From: Rhynochetos jubatus
Taxonomy: Eukaryota > Chordata > Aves > Eurypygiformes > Rhynochetidae
DNA: 64,000 bases
Direction of reading: 5' to 3'
Assembly (NCBI GenBank): GCA_027574665.1
Contig: CM050654.1
Coordinates: 30,647,722-30,711,721 of the forward strand
How positions within the stretch are numbered: position 1 is the first letter of the stretch; the number at the start of each line of letters is the position of its first letter. The notes below the pieces were generated by a model. The model made no database searches. It was not told the DNA's origin and saw nothing but the letters and a program-made list of their open reading frames with translations. This document shows positions 51,001 to 62,500 of the stretch, piece by piece. A program made the translations under genes and the position numbers.

Positions 51001-52229
51001 ATCCTACTACTGTACAGAAATCTTGCCTTTCAGTCTCAAAATGCAACTGCTACAAAAGGAGGGCTGCCAGAACCACGTATCTGAAACAAAAACTATCCCT
51101 GCCTAGTTTAGGGGGCTGATCCTCCAAGAACTAACATAGGTGCACTTAATGCAAGAACACACTGGAAGGTTAAAAAAAGATTTTTATTACAATATATTAG
51201 GTATTTTTCTGTCCTATTTTTAAGAAAGATATAATTAAACTGGTCTTCTATCAGTCCTATATTCTTCCCTCTCCCCGTAACTTCTAAATTCTTCAATCAT
51301 TTTAGCAAATATCAACCTAACACGGTGGAGAAAAGAGAGATCCCAAAGATATTATGCTCTTACAAATACAGTAACCAAAAAAGGTTCCATTAAAAGACAG
51401 ACTTCAGCATGAGGAAAACCACAGCATTAGACACCAGGAAATCTACAACGAAAAAGCGAAAGGAAATGAGGCTTCATAAAACTATTTTGCTTACAAAATG
51501 ACTTAATTAAAACTAGACAAAGTCAGAGGCAACTAGACCCCACTGCCAGTGGGATTGTCAGTAGGTGATTTTTCATGCTGAAGTTCAAAGGGGGAGACAA
51601 GAAGGGCTTTCAAGACAACTTCAAGGAATATTCGACAAAGATGACACAATGAAGAGTGTGCATGCTTCCAGCTGAGAAGCGAACAGGCTTGGTTGGTGGG
51701 GGACCCTGGGGGCTGATGAATATTTCTTTCAGTATCAAGAGGACAACATAACTCCACTGAGCCACTTAGAGACTAGCAAAAAATCAAGATGCCCATAAAT
51801 CCACTACTGGAACTAACCTCCAGTCAGGCAACGATCCTGTGGCAGGAGACACCGTGTCGGGGAAAATGAGGATCATCCCCTACTCACCCTCCTACCTACT
51901 ATCCACAGGGTGATGTGGATCACACGTGCATATGAGCAACCACTAATTCTAATCCAGAGGTAACAGGCACGTGATCCCTAGGAACAGCATGTCCAGACTC
52001 TGTAAGTCACTTTGGGATTTCTCAGGACCTAAACCAGTATACTTTTTAAAATATTTGTGCTTATTCAAAGCATTAAGAGTAGTTCCAGGCACAACATCCT
52101 ACCTGTTCTACCAGACAAAGGACTGAAATGAACCTTCCCCATCACTGTGCATAATCCTGCTATTCCATATTGTATATAAACTGTTCAAAATCATCACAAG
52201 ATCTATCCTAAAGCCAAATAGATGTCTTG

Positions 52230-52810
52230 TCCTTATCTATCCCTCTCTCCAAGAGTTTTCCAATGTTCTTGCTGCAGGCAGCTTTCATCTCACACCCAGA
52301 CTAAATTTACTCACAGTCAGTTTATACCCATTAGCTCTTGTGCTAACCTTGCCCTTTAGATCTAATAGTTCTTTCCCCTCCCTGGTGTTCACCCCTCCGA
52401 TGTATTTATAGACAGCAGTCGGATTCCCTCTCAGCCTTCATACTGTAAACTAAACAAGCCAAACTTTTAGTCTCCTCTGGTTAGGCAGGCTCTCCAATCC
52501 CCTAAACACCATAACTAGCCCTTCCCTGCACCTGTTCCAGCTTGAATTCCTTCCTTGCAGACAGGCAACTAGAACTGTACAACACATGCCACGGAAGGGC
52601 CCGACAAGGCGCTGCACAACAGCATCAGTACGCCCTTATCCCCGCGGAAATAAATCCCCAATAATCTCCCTTTCCCACCGATGCATCAGCTGTGACCCTC
52701 AGCCTGCAGTCAAGTAATACGCCCAAGGTTTCCCAAGAGCTAGGGAGCTGTGTTAGACCTCTGATTAAACCCCAGTGAGAAGCGCTGAAGTGCTGCGGCT
52801 GAAACACTAC
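52230..52810 (-). mobile_element. Old CR1-like LINE fragment, antisense
   Basis: The blocks GATGTATTTATAGACAGCAG, CCTTCATACTGTAAACTAAA, CCTGCACCTGTTCCAGCTTG, GACAGGCAACTAGAACTGTA and CCCAAGGTTTCCCAAG occur in the order seen in reverse-complement copies of ancient amniote CR1 elements. At nearly 600 bp it is the longest old repeat in the window. A minus-strand frame inside it is not a gene. Confidence 0.7.
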
Positions 52811-54303
52811 ACCAGCATTAAAGGAATAGCTTTATTCTCTCAATTTAGTAACCACAATGGTTCGGTCTGTCGTCTGTTGACCAGACTCTAGGTCCCAGGC
52901 GAGTGCCTGCTTGGTCTTGCCAATGCCGGGCGGCCACACTACCAAACACCCAAGAGAAAACGGCTCTTAAGGAAGAAAAAAAAGCCATAACCAACGCTCT
53001 TGTCCTGAGCCAGTTTCAGCACTAAAGTCCTACGGGAATGTAATATAAATCTGGCCAGAAAGCGAGATCAGGGGCTCAAATCTATACAAGCCAGAAGGAT
53101 ATCCAAGGGAGGCACTTACTTGGTATCCCATTTTTCTACTCTCTGACACCATGCACTGCATGCCACCGAGAGGCAGGATACCCAGTTACAGACCCTGCCC
53201 GTGCCACTATGGAAACAAACTTCTGTCCTATTTATTTCAACACCGAGTCTCCGCTCTTCACCCCCCTGAGATCCTGTAGGTTCTCACTATTTACATTTGA
53301 TTTCGTAATACGTTGGTAAACAACTGAAAGATCCTGTTGCATGTTACAATCAGGCTCACAAAAGGTTTTGTTTTATGCAACCAGCAGCACATCCACATTG
53401 TATATAAACCAACCAGAAAGCGCTACTCCTCTGCTACAGTTCTTCCCAGCCCAGCTGGAAAAAGACAACGCTTCCTGCTACAATCAGTCATTATTTCATT
53501 TTAAGCGTTAAGACAGACCCACAGGAAAACTCTGAATGCTGACTTGCTACAGCAGTTAATTTTTTTCCTGTCCTGAATATGAAGGACTGAGGCTCGTATT
53601 AAATTTGATCTAGCCCAGCTGCTACCAATCTCCTGTTCTGCACTGCACCCTCCACGGCACTCCCCATATTGCTGATACCAAATAGGTAGGAGCTGCACCA
53701 CAACCCGATCAAATTACCACACAGAGCACTAATGTTGGAAAGGCAGGCCCAGCTACTACAGCCACAGAAAATCAGACTGATCAGCTGGACTGGGAATTAG
53801 CATCAACACCTACAGGAAACTGGATCGCTCAGAGCCAAAAGGCTGCTCTTTCATAAGTTTAAGGCAGGAAAACCCACCTATGAGGAGCATGCTGACACAG
53901 GAGCCCAAAAGTCAAGGATTGGGCACACTCCAAATGCCGTTCAAGCCCACTGAGCCTCCAGCCCTTCCCAAGATAGCTCCCCTCCCCACGAGAGGAGTGG
54001 TCAGAAGCATTATTTGCCAAGATAACTTTTGCAATACGGGCATATGCCAGGAATAGGCTCCACTCGCAAGTCCAGATCTCAAGATCACTTCCTCCATCGT
54101 CCATTTCTCATATCTTTTGGGCATCAAAACTAATTTAATTCCTTATTATTAGCATTACAGCTTCAAGGTAAAAAGGTTTTCAGGGATGAAACACTGCTAC
54201 ATGAATGTGTATATCCTCACGTACCCCCAGCATCCCAAAACTCACCAGCTAACAACAGCTGCTTGGAAACCCTTCACAACTCTCTTCCCCAGATGGTGAA
54301 GTC

Positions 54304-54319
54304 TTTTTTTTTTTTTTTT
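54304..54319 (+). repeat. Poly-T run
   Basis: Sixteen consecutive T residues; no attached retroposon body recognised. Confidence 0.95.
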
Positions 54320-57300
54320 CCCCTCCTATGCATTAAATACTCAACAAAACACACCAAATTATCATATCAACCCACAGCCACGCATGATAATTATTTCTTA
54401 AATCAGGATTTCTGCCACCGAATTTCAACCAAAATAAACACGGTATAGAGAACAAATGTATGCTTATAGTGAACAACCATTCATCAGCTTAAGTAACCCT
54501 AATGGATGCCACTTTAAACTAAGCCTGCACCATCTGTTCTACCCCTCAATTAGCGCAGCCAAAAAAAAAAAAATTATTCAATACACAGTTTAAGAAAGCC
54601 AGCTAATTTATGTATGTAAGTTTTATTTCTCTTCAGCTCAGTGAAGCGTGCTCTTGTAATGCCTGATATTCAGACACAGATCAGAACAGAAGGCTGCTTT
54701 CTCTAGCGCTATTGAGAGTTTTGTCAGGGGAAATAAAATTTCCCTTCAATATTTCATCATATAAAAAAAAAAATTCTCCATCACATCTCCCCATACATTT
54801 TAAAGAGTGTGATGTCTCCGTAAGTAACAAAATCAACTAGGAGCTAAACAAATCAAATCTGAAGTCCTGCACACACGAACACAAAAGAACCTCAAGACAC
54901 AGCCCTGCAGCGCTCTCACACTAACAGACTGGGTGTGCCAGCACAGCCTTCCTTGTTCAGCCAGGAGGCCCCAAAGTGCCCTCAGCCACTGGGGTCTGTT
55001 CTCCACATCAGTTCCTAACTCCCCTTTAGAAGGCAAAGCCCAGCCCTGCGAGCACAGAGCCTCATGCTGCGCTGGGGCGAAGGGATCATCCCATGCAAGG
55101 GTGAGATACTCTCCTTGGCAAGCATAGCCTGTACAGGCAGAGTAGTGGAGCACCAGAAAATCACTGCCCGCCACAGGCCAGGGGAAAAAAGTTTCATCCA
55201 TTTCCTTACTGCAAAGCTCCACCAGTTTCACTTCCAACTGGCTTCTCCTACCAACTGCAACATGAGAAAACACTGAGTAGAACCTCTCTGCAGTTTGACG
55301 GACCCTGACCTGCCTGAAGACACTATCACCTCCAAATCTCCAAGCAGTGTTCATTCTTGGTGGTGCTAGTCAAAAACAAACCAGCAATACCAAGAACTAC
55401 TTCCAGTGTAAGCACAGGGAAGAGAAAGGTGCAAAAGACCTCATCCCCACTGCTAGATGGAGGCGACAGTAGGATACTCTCCTGTCGTGGAGAAGCAGGC
55501 AAGAGGAAGTCACTGCCAAACACTTTCAGTTCACCTCTACGAGTATCAGGCTGATAGAAAACTACTTTAGTATCTTGGACATATTTCTCTATGTTACACT
55601 CAAAATGAAAAATCAATGGCACATCATAGCCTGGGTACTGAGAAAGGTACATGGGCCACAGATGAGTCAGGAGATCCTGTGTACTTCACAGCAGCATTGC
55701 TAAATACTGCCACAAGCAGCTCAGTGTGAGACTGTTCACCAAGGAATTACTGATGAGATTTCACTTGTCTCCCCTTGCTACAGGGCTGTAAAGCTGAGAG
55801 GACATGCTGAAGCCCCTGACACGGACAGCTGCATCGTTTTGCTATGCATCTCAAAGCAGACAGTTCAGTGCAGGCCTCAGTTATTTTTCAGGGATTCAGA
55901 GCTCTGTAAAAATAACTCTTTTTGCTTAGCAGGGGAAGAAACGGAGTCCAGCAGAACCACCATCCTGAAACAGCACAGACGAAGCAAACAAAGCACATGA
56001 AGAAACAGAGCAGAGGCAGGATTCCTCTTTGGTCTGCAGTATCCTGCAGTACCTTCTGCAGCCCAACCTCACTACTGTGCCCCACAGCTCCTAGTGCCCA
56101 TGCAAACATAGGCTGTCTGCTCTAAGGCACTGAGGTCCAGAGAAGATCTCTGAAAGAGAAATCATCTTTTCACCCTCCACCTACCCATAAGTACTGCTGG
56201 GAAGACGCAGGCCAGCCCTGGTTTGCTGGGTGCAGTTCAGGCACACTCCAGGCAAGCACAGATACGCAAATGGCCTCGTACTGGAACTTGGTGCCTTGCT
56301 TCATACAACCGCCCTCATGCCTCCTTGACTTGAAAAGCATCCCCAGCTATCCAGTGCCTTCTGCACCTAAGGCAGCTGCCTGTTACGAAGCTGGGATCAG
56401 CAACCAGGTCACAAGGCCATTTGTTAGAAGAGTGCTGAGTGCTAGCAGAAGTGTGTCAGGTCTCACTGTTTCACACATGATGCTTTTACAGACTTGGACA
56501 GCACCAAGGAAAGAGAAGCATTTCTTTTCCCTCCATCATTGCTTTTTTTTGCTGCATCACTTGAAAAAGAAGATTGCATTGTCTCCAATCCCACTGCTGA
56601 GGTCTAGGACTTCACAAAACAGTGTCAGGTTACAATAGAAACAATGTGCAAAAGCCACCAGAGACTAAAAATGTCAGTGATGGTCATGACACATAGCTCA
56701 AACTTGTATGAATGCCAATGAGGAAGAGTGCCTGAGCCCACCCTGTAAAGGCACAGGAATTTCACCATCAATTGAGGCTTCTTTTAATCCAAACTGAACT
56801 GGATTGCCTCAGAGAGGTCACTTCTCTTTGGCTGATGTCTCCCCAGAGATAACAAATAAGCCCAAGTGTTTAGTTAGACGAGTCCTAGACAAGCAGGAGC
56901 CATGAATCAACCCGACGCTCTCCCAAGAAAATGGGTCTGTTACCCAAACCCAGCCCAAGTCTGAGGGCACACACTTTATCACTGCAGTGTCAGGCCATTT
57001 CAGATCATCCAGATGATCTCAATCTTTAAGCTGATACTTTTTCGAACCAAGGGAGTGAGGTGAGCAGAGAAACAGACTGCAAATATAATGGCTTTTTCAA
57101 CCGTGACCAAGCAACTGCAGTTGAGCTCTCCAGATGGCTATTCTAGGGCAGCGATGCTTGGCCTTTCACTCGCAGGGTTGTTACACTAATCCATGAACTG
57201 GATCAGGTGACACCAGCTACCTCAGTTTCTCTCACACCAAACAGAGCTGAGTTTTCTAAACCCCACCCCACAAGCGGTCACGAACCACAGGCAGGCAACA

Positions 57301-59070
57301 ATAAGGCAGATGTGGGCATTAAAACCAAATGAAGAGATAGATGGGCATACGATGATGCACTACGCCTTGGCTGGACACTGAAGCAGACCTCACTACCCTC
57401 CAGGCAGCCAGTTTGTTCCATTCACAAGTTCCACATCTTCTATTAGACTCATTCACTGAGAAAACACCCTCCAGACATCGGAGACGTGTATGTTGTGCTT
57501 ACCAGAACTTATTAAACACGGCAAATGCTATCTACAGAAGACACACATTAATGAACAGCCAGCTCAGCAGCGTGAGTTCTGGAACTGTCACTGCAGTACA
57601 GAAGTGTCACCAGTTTGTTACTGGAAAACGAGTAACACTGCAAACACTAAGTGTGTAGTTCAGCAGGCAAAAGACTGGGAAGGGGAGTAGAGGGGAGAGA
57701 GAACAAGTTATCCTAAAAAATCCTGCAAACTAAGTATGATGCTGGAATTGCAAAGAACTGCATAGCTCTGGGATCTCCGTCTCTCCATAAAATCCATGCA
57801 AAACAGCACATTTCGTAGCAATTGCAAGTTTACTGTGCTTGGGTTACCTTTCCACTGAGAACCATGGAAGTCTATAAGACAAACTGAGTTAGCAAGAAAA
57901 GGGGGAATAGGAACATTCAATGCTCTCAGAAATTTGTATGTGCACTGCTGGTTCCTGACGGCAAACTACCATTTCTTCATGTGCTCCACCAGAATAGATC
58001 TTCTATTGAGAATGTATTGTCTTTGGTGACTTGTTGGTTGGGGTTTTTTTTGTTCCTACATGCCGCACAGCTTCTACCACAGCTGCTTGTTGACAAAAAT
58101 GGAAAGAAAAAAATGCAGCTGTGCAGGAGCCTTGACCAATACACTGCAATCTCACCACTTCTCATTCAAAATATCTGTTAAAAATAGCTTAAATTAATCT
58201 GAGGATGTTAAGCTCCAGAGCCCTTGCAACCTATATGGCTACTCTCTCCTTCACTTTTACAGGAAACAACTCCACTACCACTCCCAGCTAATTATCTTCA
58301 GGCTCAGCTCTGTAGGAACTGCAACTCTCAGATTTATCTGGATTTATCAGAAAGGAACAAAGTCTCCTATTACATCCCACACAACAGCTTAAGTACCCTA
58401 TTAGGCTTGTCAGAGTGCCTCGTGAAGGGACCAGGACAGGAGTTTTCCTAGCCACAGCTAAGAACCACTCTCCACACCCACAGTACATGGGAGTGGCAGG
58501 ACTTTCTCACTAAGACCTGTAGGGAGATGAAGCAATGACAAGGGTAACAAGGCAGTGGAGTTCCAGGTCCTACCAACTCATACCAACACTGTCAAATTCA
58601 ACACAACATACACACCCACTACCTTTCCCGAGCTAAGTGCAGTAGATCTACTGTAGCTGCCCCCAGAAAATAGGAAACATCTAGCAAGATTTAGTGACAG
58701 TGAAAAATACTGCTGCTTATATATGCTTTCTGCAGTTTTGTAAGCTTTTTTAATATGGCAGCAAATCATCCACACTGCTAACTACTGGGATGATCAAAGC
58801 ATGCCACCAGCTAACAAGGTACACAAAGAAACCAGAATATCAAACTATGCATACCCAACATAAACCCCATCTACTGAATTCTAACTGCCTTGAGTCCTCA
58901 GTATCATATCAACAACAACCAAGAAACGGGTCAAGAATGGTTGATTCAGCATAATTATCAGCTTACAGAACAGCATATTAGAAAGTCTACTATACCACTT
59001 TCACTTAGATCAAGTAGCACTTGACACTGAAACCTCTGAGCGTAACCACATTCCATCTCACAAGTCTTAC

Positions 59071-59545
59071 CTTGTAATTGCTGGAATTTACCCAAGAAGT
59101 GGCCAGTCCGTCAACCATTTTATCCAGCATAGTCTGATCGTGTTCAAGATCAGCTGACTTCTGTTTATCCGAGAAGTAATCAATCAATTCCTGGCCAACC
59201 TGCAGTCTCTTGCCAACATCCTTCTGCAGCACCTGCGCTAAGCAGTACTCCATACTGGGCTCCATAGTGTCTTAGAAACACAGCACCAGGAAGAAAGCTA
59301 GAGGGCAGCAGGTCTGAAAAATCCCTCTATAAACATACGCGGGAGGTCGCCTCTTTGTTCGATGAAGGTTACTGAGGGTCTGGGTTTCAAAGATGCAATT
59401 CTGAGAATGGCAACAATGCACCATGTGTGTGTGAACAGCAGCTGGCAGGATATTAAAAGTCCAATTTAAATAACTAGTAATAGATGAAGCAACGAGCTGT
59501 GCTGTACTGTTGAGTCTGCGGTAATTCCCGATTCAGCAGTCCATT
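59071..59545 (-). CDS. CLASP1: CLASP1 start-codon exon: 280 nt 5'UTR plus residues 1-65
   Basis: Coding begins at 59265 with MEPSMEYCLAQVLQKDVGKR and runs 65 codons to 59071, ending SSNYK at a codon boundary before a GTAAG donor. The first base is placed at 59545 because CTTTTTCTTTCAG lies directly upstream on this strand. The start is chosen because the residues match the CLASP1 N-terminus, the context has A at -3 and G at +4, and an in-frame TAA stands two codons upstream. This segment forms the first HEAT helices of TOG1. The 280-nt leader carries three upstream ATGs: 59544 (3 codons), 59336 (12 codons) and 59424 (50 codons, in frame with CLASP1). The next exon lies 31 kb away, and that intron contains the U4atac gene on the other strand. 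Confidence 0.97.
59272..59424 (-). promoter_or_regulatory. In-frame upstream ORF (50 codons) in the CLASP1 5'UTR
   Basis: An ATG at 59424 opens 50 codons (starting MVHCCHSQNCIFETQ, ending in the hydrophobic run PLAFFLVLCF) and closes with TAA at 59274-59272. The stop is six bases before the CLASP1 ATG and in the same frame. The uORF start context is modest (C at -3, G at +4), so leaky scanning to the stronger CLASP1 start is likely. Six bases is very short for reinitiation, so translation of the uORF should lower CLASP1 output. Whether it is translated or conserved cannot be told from one sequence. Confidence 0.5.
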
Positions 59546-62500
59546 CTGAAAGAAAAAGAACGGTATTATAGGTTAAATTAAGACTGGAGCAAAAAAAAGA
59601 TCGAAAGCATGTCACAAAATAGGTTATTCATATACAGCTGCGAAGCTGTGACAAGCTGGATACGAGCAGCATTGTTCTATTTTAAGGAATCAGACAAGGT
59701 AGGTCAGGACAAAAACCTTCGGTTATTCTTTACAGCAGCAGTTCCACATCAGTTCCCCAGAAGTTTTAGTGACAGACAGTAAATCTGGAGCTTAAGTAAG
59801 AGCTGATTAGTAACCAGTGCTATTGCAACCACCACTACCACCATCACCGCCTACCCACAAAGGTACAGACACAATCCTTAAGCATGTCACCAGGAAAATG
59901 CATCTGCTTTATAAGAAGTGAAAGCAGGGAGAGGTCTGGATCCTGCTTTGACTGTTGGCCTTCAGCATTAATGCCATCAGCTGGCCAGCAAGGTACAGCA
60001 ACTAACACTGGGCTCCAGGAACATAAAACCAGCAGTTTCCAAAACGAGGTGCCCAAGCTGTTTCCAGGCTGAACCCTGTTATATCCCAACCACACATGCC
60101 CAGTGAAGAGCACTGGCCTAGTGCAATAGTGTAAAAACAGTTCAGTCAGCCTGTGCTGTCCCGAGGACCAAGGCCAGGCCAAACCTGGCTGCCACTCGGG
60201 CACAGCATCAATCTGTGAAGTAAGCTTTTGGCTTCTGGGTAAAAAAAAAAAGAAGCAGCTATATATATGGGGTTTGGTTATGTCCCTCAATCCTAGGAAA
60301 CTCTTCTGTCCAAGGACTTTATTAGGGACCCAGCTGCAGAGGTTCTTTGTCCCTCTATTTGCAGCCAAATAAATCCCTCCAGGCAGCCAGGGCACAGACC
60401 CCCAGTCTGACCTCCACCCTTCCCACAGTCCAAGGCTCCCAGTATCACCATACCACCGCCCGAAGCGCGCCCTTGTCACATGTTCGCTCTTTCAGGAACA
60501 GGTGATAAAAGTCCAGAGCATCTCTTTGTTTCCTGCCTAATCATTTGTAAAGGTAGAAATCTGCACTGTGTTTTCTGCCAGCATGAGGAAAGCAGGTCAA
60601 GCTTAGGGCACGGGAAGAGGCTGCAGAGCAGACACCTGGTTCAATAAACAACTGGAAGGAAGCTGGAGGCACAGGTTCACTAATTAGAAGTACTGGGGCA
60701 GCAAATCTAAGAATCTTCTGTTTGAGCAAATAAGGTCTTCACAAAAGACGTAATAAAACAAAGTAGAACTGACAGCAGATGGGATGTACACAAGAAGCCT
60801 AGCCTGGAAATGAAAACACACGGCACACAGCAGACTACTGCAGTTCATTATCTCACCTCCAGCCTCCTTGGCCAGACTCTAACTGCCACATCTCACCAAT
60901 ACCAAATGCAGCACCTGGAGGCAGCACAGAGGCTTGGGGTCTTGGGCTTCCCTAACCCCCCAGGTGCTGCCAGACCCATCCCAACTGCCCGCACTGCTCA
61001 TCCATCTGGCAGGAGGAGTCACAGAGAACAACTCCCTCAGTTCCAGGCAGCCAGTTCAAATCCCCACAGGCTGACAGCGAGCAAAACTGGTTCCGTACAT
61101 CCAGGGACTCACCTCAGCCAACTGTCTGGCAAATCCCACCATCAGCTAGAAGGGATTGCATGTGCCTGCAGACTAAGCTCCCTCCTCACCAGCAAAACCT
61201 CACCCTCCAGAGCAGTAAGGAAGCATTAGCTGCAACTGCACACACAGCACCCAGAGATTTAAGGTCGTGCCATGACAGCTTTCTGCTTGTGACCACTACC
61301 CCAACCAGCACTGCCTAAGGAACATACCAAACTCTCGCTCTTTTGTGCTTCAAGTCACCTCAAGCGTAATTCGACTTCAAATTCTAAAATTGCCAACACC
61401 ACCCCAATCAATACTCTTAAAGCAACACCTTTCTTCTTTCTAGAGAGACACTGGTTCCAAACCAGAGGACAGCCATGCCTTTTCTTACTGCTGGAGCTAG
61501 GTGCAGTTTAGCACCAACTCGGAAAGCAGTGCTCCGGGATCTCCCATCCACGACCTGAACGGCTGATGACACAGCTCCGACTACCCATGGCAGCACAGGC
61601 TAAAACCAGAGCCACCTGGAGCAGCCGTGAAAGCGCAGCAGAAGCCTTTCTCCCAGTCTCCCTGTCTGCACCTTTGAACGCTGGCCCTGCCCTGCCCGCT
61701 GGCACGGGCTGCTCCTTGCCACGGGCACTCCTTAGGCGAGACGGTACTACACACCGGAGTCTCTGAGCACGGAAGAGGTTTTGCACACAGTAGGGCAGCG
61801 TTTCACTGGCTACCTCGCTAGCACAGAGCTCCTGCAGAAGGGGCAGATAAGCAGCTGGCAGCTACCGTGTTCCAGCTGGAGCCTTGCAGGTGAGCTGTGT
61901 GGTTTGCTTCTGGACACCAGGAGCTGCACGTGTGTTCCAAAGGGGGCTCTGCTGTTAAACAGGATGGAACGTGGTGAGGAAAGTCCCCTAATTGCTTTTA
62001 AAATGGAAATGTGGAACTTGCTTAAACCTGAAAATTCAGATTACAGGAGGGTGTGAATGGCTGTTAGTTACCCAGAATAGCCATCTTCTATGAACTGCAC
62101 ACGAAGACAAGTCCCAACACACCCAAGAAACCAGTAGCTGGCCATACTGCCATGAGAAAGGAATATTCAAAGTTTCAAGTCTTTCTTCTACGTGGTTTTC
62201 ATTTAAGAGTTTGTAAGTTCTCTGCCCACAAACGCAGCAGCAGGCTAATCTCTTACACAGCAAACTAAGATAAACAAATTTCTCCCAGAGTTCCTCATTT
62301 TTTAAACATGTGAAAGACACAGGATAAAAATTATGGTGCACTACAGAAGACCAGATGTGCGTCAATCTTGAGGACTGTAGTCAGAAGAGAATTCACTATA
62401 CATTATGACACCACCATGCATACAGGGGAGAAGAGACAAACACCTTTGAATCCTGGGGAAAACAGTAAGCCAAGAGGAAAGGCTCAGGCTGGCTTGGATC

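Larger units (their letters stand above)
28063..59070 (-). other. CLASP1 intron after the start-codon exon (31 kb)
   Basis: The borders are GTAAGACTTG at the donor (59070 downward) and CTTGTGCTTGCAG at the acceptor (ending 28063). The intron is U2-type and phase 0. It holds the U4atac gene and its CpG island (28780-29650), a solo ERV LTR (37289-37868), CR1 pieces at 29747-29917, 32318-32386, 35766-35870, 40675-40830, 50940-51000 and 52230-52810, and simple repeats. No open frame in it resembles a protein I know. The remaining stretches hold nothing I can name. Confidence 0.9.

Noticed and set aside
52846-53000. AATAAA-containing minus-strand sequence resembling an LTR R/U5 region
   Set aside because: One AATAAA and a few CG-rich words only; no terminal repeats or target duplication could be found.
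59844-60479. 211-codon minus-strand frame upstream of the start-codon exon
   Set aside because: No recognisable domain, contains a low-complexity phenylalanine run, and lies in an intron defined by a good acceptor at 59546.
60990-61070. B-box-like CAGTTCAAATCCC suggesting a tRNA
   Set aside because: No A box or acceptor-stem pairing could be found at the proper distance upstream.
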